From assembly GCA_004431415.1 (NCBI GenBank), contig QPMI01000521.1:124001-188000 (forward strand): a DNA stretch of 64,000 nucleotides, written 5' to 3'. Made by a program: the position numbers and the translations under genes. Source of the DNA: Cyanophora paradoxa (lineage: Eukaryota > Glaucocystophyceae > Cyanophorales > Cyanophoraceae). Shown here piece after piece: positions 59,256 to 64,000 of this stretch. How positions within the stretch are numbered: the stretch's first letter is position 1; the number at the start of each line of letters is the position of its first letter. Under the pieces are notes generated by a model that had not been told where the DNA came from, searched no databases, and saw nothing but the letters and a program-made list of their open reading frames with translations.

Positions 59256-62200
59256 ATGCCCAGCAGCCGCTCTAGCGGCGCTCGCGCGTCGGCCGCGCGG
59301 CCCGAGCTGCCAGCGCGCGCAATCGACTCGGCGAGGCAGTTCCTGGCATCGGCAGCGGGGACGTTCGGCAGCAGCGGCTCGACTCCCGCCGCTCACGGGG
59401 TGCGCGCCGGGCCTGCCAGTGCGTGCGGCCAGCCGTCTGGCCGGCGCCGCGCGGCGCACGTCGTGCTGGTGGCCGAGCGCACGCGTAAGGCCAGCGGGCG
59501 CCTGCCGCGCTCTTTCTCCGCCGCCCGGCACGGCCTCGCTTTCCAGCGGGCCGCGCACGCTGCCGGCGAAGCAAAGAAGGACGAGGCGAAGCCGGGGGAA
59601 GCGAAGGAGGCGGCGAAGGATGAGAAGGAGGAGGAGCAGAAGAACCCTCGCCAGGCTGCGGCTCTGGCCATCACGGAGACGCCGCCCGCCAAGCTGGCGC
59701 CCTCGGCGTGGGAGGTGCGGCCCCGCTGACCCGCCCCGCACAACGTTGCCCAGATCCGACGCCCGTCCCGCAGAACGTCATCTTCTCGGCGACGGCGCCC
59801 ATGATCGCCGTTCTGTTCACGAACGTGCGCCGCCGCCCCCGCCGCCCGCCCGCCCGCGCCTGCGCCTGCGCTGACCTCTCGGGTCTTCCGTAGCCCTTCG
59901 ATGTGGCCAAGGCGCGCGAGCGCGAGCCCTCGGAAGGTTTCGCATACCCCTCACGCGCCCCTCCCGCAGACGCGCATGCAGCTCCAGGGCGAGCTTATGC
60001 GCGCCGGGGAGGTTCGATTTCGCCCCGCGCGCCGCCCTGATCGGCTGCGGCTGAGCCGGGAGGGGGTACAGGGGCGCAAGTTCGCGAACGTGTTCGATTG
60101 CCTCATCAAGACCGCCAAGTACGAGGGCTTCGCCGGCCTCCAGAAGGGTACGGGATTCGACGGGGAGAGGTGGGGGTACGGCGGGCCGAGGGGGGTACGC
60201 CGCGCAGGCCTCGGGAGCATGCTGGTGCGGGAGGCGCTTATTAATAGCCTCCGGCTGGGCACCTTCGAGCCCATACTCCACCGCATCCACGACCGCGACC
60301 TGGGGTACAGCCCTCCGCCCGCCTTCCCCCCCCCCCCCCCCCCCCCCCCCCCACCTCTCTTTGACCCCATCCTGCAGCCCGGCGCCCATCTTCAAGAAGC
60401 TCATCGCGGGCGGCATCGCTGGGTGCGCTGTACCCCCGAGCCCGCGACCAACTCTCTAGGGGAATCCGCTGCTCTTTTAAGCCAAGTTAAGAATACGAGT
60501 TTGAGCCCTGAAGCTTGACGCTCGGGCCGGGGGCAGGGCGCTGGGCTCCTTCGCGGCGAACCCCGTCGAGCTCGTCAAGACGCGCCTCCAGGTGCCCCCT
60601 CTCTGAATTAAAAGGGCCCCCCGCGGGACTCGAACCCGGTCCGGCTGGCAGAGCCGGGCGAGCTCGAACATCGCCGTGGGCAACCAGTTCGAGTACTCCG
60701 TGCGCCCCGCCCGCCCCGCCCCGCCCCGCCCCGCCCCGCCCCGCCCGCCCCGCCCCGCCCACCCGCCCGCCCCGCCCCGCCCGCCCCGCCCCGCCCCGCC
60801 CGCGCCCCGCCCCCTCGACCGCGCCTTAGCGCCGCCCCTCCTGCCTGTGGAGAGCCGCATAGACATAAAGAAGCCTGGAGGCAAAGGCACAAAGAACAAG
60901 CGCAAGGAGCTCGGAGGCGGGGCGCTGAGGGCGGGGCGGGGCGGGGGCGCAGGGCCTGCTGGACGCGGCGGGGAGCATCGTGCGCGAGAACGGCGTCACC
61001 GGCCTCTGGAAGGTCCGCCTTTCGCCCCGAGTCCCCGCCAAGCCCCGCCAGGCCCCGGCCCGTCAGGCCCGACGCTGCTGCTGCGAGGGGGGGGCCGCCT
61101 CACCAGCCAGCGCCGCCGTCTTTCTCTGCGCGACCCTTGCTCCGCTCACGCGTCCATCTCGCGCGCAGGGCGCGAGCGCCGGCGTGCTGCGGTCCGTCGT
61201 CGGCAACGCCACCATGCTCACCACCTACCAGCAGGCCCGCCTTGGCTTCGCCCCGCTCCGCTTCCCTTCCCATCGCTTCCCTTCCCTTCCCTTCGCTTGG
61301 CTTCGCCGCATATAGGTCTTACCTTCGCTAAGCCCAGCCCGGCTTAGCTTCCCTTCCCTCCGCTTAGCTTTACGTCCGCTCCCTTAGCTTAGCTTCGCTC
61401 TGACGTCCGCTCCCTTAGCTTAGCTTCGCTCCGCTTAGCTCCGCTTCCCTTGCCTTTGCTTCGCTTGGCTCCGCTTGGCTTAGCTCCGCTCCGCTTAGCT
61501 CCGCTTGGCTCCGCTCCGCTTAGCTTCGCTTCGCTTGGCTTAGCTTCGGCGCAGGCGAGGGAGTGGTGCGTGCACGGGGCGAGGCTGCGGGACTCGCCGG
61601 CCGCCAGCGTCGCCTCCTCCCTCGCCGCCGGCCTCGTCTCCTCCCTCGGTAGCCCCCCCGCGCCCCCGCGCCCCCCACCCCCCCCACCCCCCCACCCCCC
61701 CGGGCCCCTGCGCACCCTTCAGAAAACTTCTCTGGTTAAAGAAGAATTTTAAGCCACGGAATTAGTTAAAGAAGGGTTTCTAGCCACGGAATTAGTTTAC
61801 GATCGCGAGTCTGAGATTTGCGGGATGGATCGTGGATTTATGCATTGGCTCCTTGGGCTTCCTCTTACTTCCTAGCCACGGATTTAGCTAACGAGTCTGA
61901 GATCGATGCCTCCGCTCCTCCCTCGTGGATTTATGCCTTCACGCTTTCCTCTCACTTCCTTCCTTCGAACCGCAGCGCTCAACCCCGTGGACGTCGTGCG
62001 CGCCCCGCCCCGCCGGACGCCCCGCGCGGCCCCGCTCAGCTGAGCCGGGCGGCTGTGGGCGGCAGGTGCGGACGCGGCTGTACAACCAGCGGTACTCGCA
62101 GGACGGGCGCGGGGCGACCTACTCCGGCATCCCCGACGCCGTCTGGTCCGCCCGGGGCGAAGCTAGAGGCGGGGGGGGCCGGGACGCCCGGGAAGGGAAG

Positions 62201-64000
62201 GCGGCTACATGCTGCGCTCTCCCAAGAGACGTGCCGAGGGCAGCGGCGAGTGCCGAGACGTGCAGCGGCTCCGCCCGAGGCGAAGGGTGGCGGGGGGGGG
62301 GGCTAGAGGGGACGCCCCCCGGGCCGCCCGGGCCAGACAAAGAGACGGGAGGGCGGCTGGCGGCCGGCGCCCTCCGAAGACTAGACGGCTGGAGCCTCGG
62401 AGGGGAGGCCGCCCTCGTCCTCCTAGGAGGAGAGCGCGGCCGGACTAGACTCGGCAGCGACAACGCCCTTGATTTGCTGCCGTCCGATCGCTGACCCGCG
62501 GGCGCGTTTTCGTGCGCAGGAAGATCGCCACCACGGAGGGGCCCGTGCGCCCCCTCCTTCTTCTTTTGCGCCGTACCCCTGTGAGTGAACTGACGCGCGT
62601 ACCCCGCCAGACCGCCTTCCTCAAGGGCTTCTCCTCCAACTAGCGCGCACTCCCCGCTCGCGGCGCGCGCCGTACCCCTCTCCCCGCTCACGGCCCGCCG
62701 CAGCCTTTTCCGGGGCCCCCAGATCCTCATCTCCTTCAACATGTACCCCCCTACTCCCCCTCGCCCCTCGCTCTGCCTTCCGACCGCGTACCCCTCCTCG
62801 CAGCATTGAAGCGTTCAAGCACACCGCGAAGCAGCGCCTCCGCGTGCGTACCCCTGAGCTCTTCTTCCCGATACCCCACCCCGCCCGGCCCTGACCGGCG
62901 CCGCAGGAGAAGCTGCAGACGCGGAACACGTACGCCCTCTTCGCCTCCCTCGACCGCGACGGCGACGGGCGCATCGGTACCCCCCCCCCCACCCGCCCAG
63001 CCCATGTTTTGCGTACCCCGGATCGCACCCGAGCGCGCGAGCGCCCCTCAGCGGAGGACGACTTGCTCGAGCTCGTGAAGCGCGCCTACGCGCGGGGTAC
63101 CCCCCTCGCGCTCCGGGTCCCCGGGGAGGCCAGGCGCGCCCCCACGGCCTTGTACCCCCCGCGCTTCTCCCAAAGACTAACTCTCTCTTTGCGCAGCGAC
63201 GATTTGTACGGGGCGGCCCTTCGCGCGAAGGCGAGCGGGGACCCCCTCTCCTACCCCCTCTTGGCTGACCCCGGCTCGAACCCAGGTGGCGGAGATCCTG
63301 AAGCTGGCGGGCGCCGAGGCCTCCCGCGACGTGCGTACCCCGCTTTCCGAATCGCCTACCCCCGCTGACTCGCGTACCCCCCGCAGCTGGACCAGAGGGG
63401 CTTCGACCGGGCGCGTCGCTCGCTCTTCGGCCTCGCCCGCCGGCGCGCCCCGCCCGCGCCCCCGCCCCCGTCGCCCCCGCCACTGACGGCCCCGCGCGCG
63501 CGGCCGCAGGGCGGCGGAGGGCGAGGCGTTCATCGCTCTCGACGCCGACAAGTGCGCCCTTCTTACCAACCAAATAAATTCGAACCTAAGGAACGAACTA
63601 GACTCGGCAATTTACTGAGCCTTTCTACCCTGGCCCTCCCCCCGCCCCGCCCCTCCCCATCCCCCCTGACGGCGCCGCGCGGCAGGGATGGGCTGCTGTC
63701 GGAGGCTGACCTCGAGGCGGCGCTCCGGCCCCTCGCCCAGGCGCCCCCTCCCCCCCTCCGTTCCCCCTCAGCTGCCCCTTTTAAGAGAGCTAAAGAGCTC
63801 AAGATGAAGCGGAGTCTAGCCGACGAGCCACGGGCCTGGCCGACGCCCCGCTCTCCCCTCTCCCCTCCGGGTCCCCGGTTGTGGGCTGAGGCGCGCGCGC
63901 GGGCGCAGGGGGCGGGGGCGGGTGCGGAGGAGGCGGCGCGGGGGGCGGCGGCGCGGCTCGTGGCCCACGCCGACCGCGACCGCGACGGCAAGGTGCGAGA
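59256..64000 (+). CDS. Mitochondrial carrier (SLC25 family) with C-terminal EF-hands, 3' end outside window
   Basis: The start MPSSRSSGARASAAR opens a 150-residue Ala/Lys/Glu-rich extension. The carrier follows with three signature repeats: NPFDVAKTRMQLQGE, NPVELVKTRLQ and NPVDVVRTRLYNQR, each fitting P-x-[D/E]-x-x-[K/R]. Helices between them read FKKLIAGGIAGALGSFAA and GASAGVLRSVVGNATML. The third repeat (RTRLYNQRYSQDGRG, then EGPTAFLKGF and NYLFRGPQILISFN) resembles SLC25A34/35-OAC1 carriers of oxaloacetate or related anions; substrate is tentative. After AFKHTAKQRLR the frame runs, across ordinary small introns, into EF-hands: DRDGDGRI with EDDLLELV, LDADKDGLLSEADLEAAL, and DRDRDGK at the window end. 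Calcium-regulated carriers usually carry EF-hands at the N-terminus. At least three introns have GC donors. Confidence 0.88.
59912..59969 (+). other. GC-AG intron inside carrier signature 1
   Basis: PFDVAK joins TRMQLQGE to rebuild the invariant carrier signature. The 58-base intron starts GCGCGCGAG and ends CCCGCAG. No GT alternative keeps the motif. Confidence 0.9.
60708..60812 (+). repeat. CCCGC repeat tract in carrier intron
   Basis: About 100 bases of CCGCCCCGCC and CCGCCCGCC units directly follow the exon end ...GNQFEYS. It is the longest of several such tracts in the window. Confidence 0.9.
61235..61554 (+). other. GC-AG intron made of CTTAGC/CTCCGC-type repeats
   Basis: TMLTTYQQ joins AREWCVHGARL. 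The 320-base intron starts GCCCGCC and ends GGCGCAG. Its body is a degenerate array of GCTTAGCTTC, GCTTCGCTCC and CTTCCCTT words, strongly pyrimidine-biased on the sense strand. Confidence 0.75.
62643..62703 (+). other. GC-AG intron near carrier C-terminus
   Basis: GFSSNY is split as TA|C: the exon ends AACTA, the intron starts GCGCGCAC and ends GCCGCAG, and the next exon gives LFRGPQILISFN. Reading through without this join meets a stop (TAG) at once. Confidence 0.85.

Noticed and set aside
60610-60690. tRNA-like B-box on the minus strand (GGTTCGAGTCC) followed by T-run
   Set aside because: No matching 5' acceptor arm or A-box lies at the right distance, and the plus strand codes for a conserved carrier exon there.

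Overview
The window is nuclear DNA of a unicellular eukaryote. It has very GC-rich coding DNA, many introns of roughly 45-90 bases, AT-richer gaps between genes, and genes on both strands. Exon joins can be deduced wherever the protein family is recognisable. Two genes belong to cilia or flagella: an ARL13-type GTPase and a sperm-tail PG-rich repeat (STPGR) protein. Together with a glucan phosphorylase and a mitochondrial carrier, this suggests a flagellated protist, plausibly a GC-rich microalga such as a haptophyte or stramenopile. The lineage is inference; no marker gene settles it.

Layout, left to right. (1) 22-2720 (+): 3' part of a glycogen/starch phosphorylase. (2) 3036-5512 (-): ARL13-like ciliary GTPase with a 163-bp tandem repeat in one intron. 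(3) 5885-9013 (+): BTB protein with a C-terminal MATH-like domain. (4) 9567-12247 (-): RING, TRAF-zinc-finger and coiled-coil protein. (5) 12619-20635 (+): F-box, leucine-rich-repeat-like protein. (6) 21897-23166 (-): GNAT acetyltransferase. (7) 24033 to about 55144 (-): one giant gene covering half the window. It encodes a secreted or surface multi-domain protein with a signal-peptide-like N-terminus and dozens of about 103-residue two-cysteine repeats. These include a tandem array with an exact 1542-bp period, followed by an IPT/TIG domain, a SEA-like module, REJ/PKD-like domains, Gly/Ala-rich and Lys/Glu-rich linkers, several membrane helices and a cytoplasmic tail. (8) 57025-59196 (-): STPGR protein. 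(9) 59256 to beyond 64000 (+): mitochondrial carrier that runs on into EF-hands.

Genes 3, 4 and 5 look like three different classes of ubiquitin-ligase component (CUL3 adaptor type, RING type, SCF type) lying side by side. Genes 2 and 8, and possibly the giant surface protein, fit a flagellate cell. Three gene pairs diverge from short shared upstream regions (372, 371 and 59 bp).

The most notable observations are the giant polycystin-1-like architecture with its homogenised repeat array, a carrier with EF-hands at the 'wrong' end, several GC-AG introns proved by protein homology, a GTACCCC motif recurring in introns of the plus-strand genes, and unusually palindrome-rich gaps between genes. 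No rRNA, tRNA, CRISPR array or transposon-encoded protein was recognised. All splice joins were deduced by eye; joins in low-complexity regions are uncertain.
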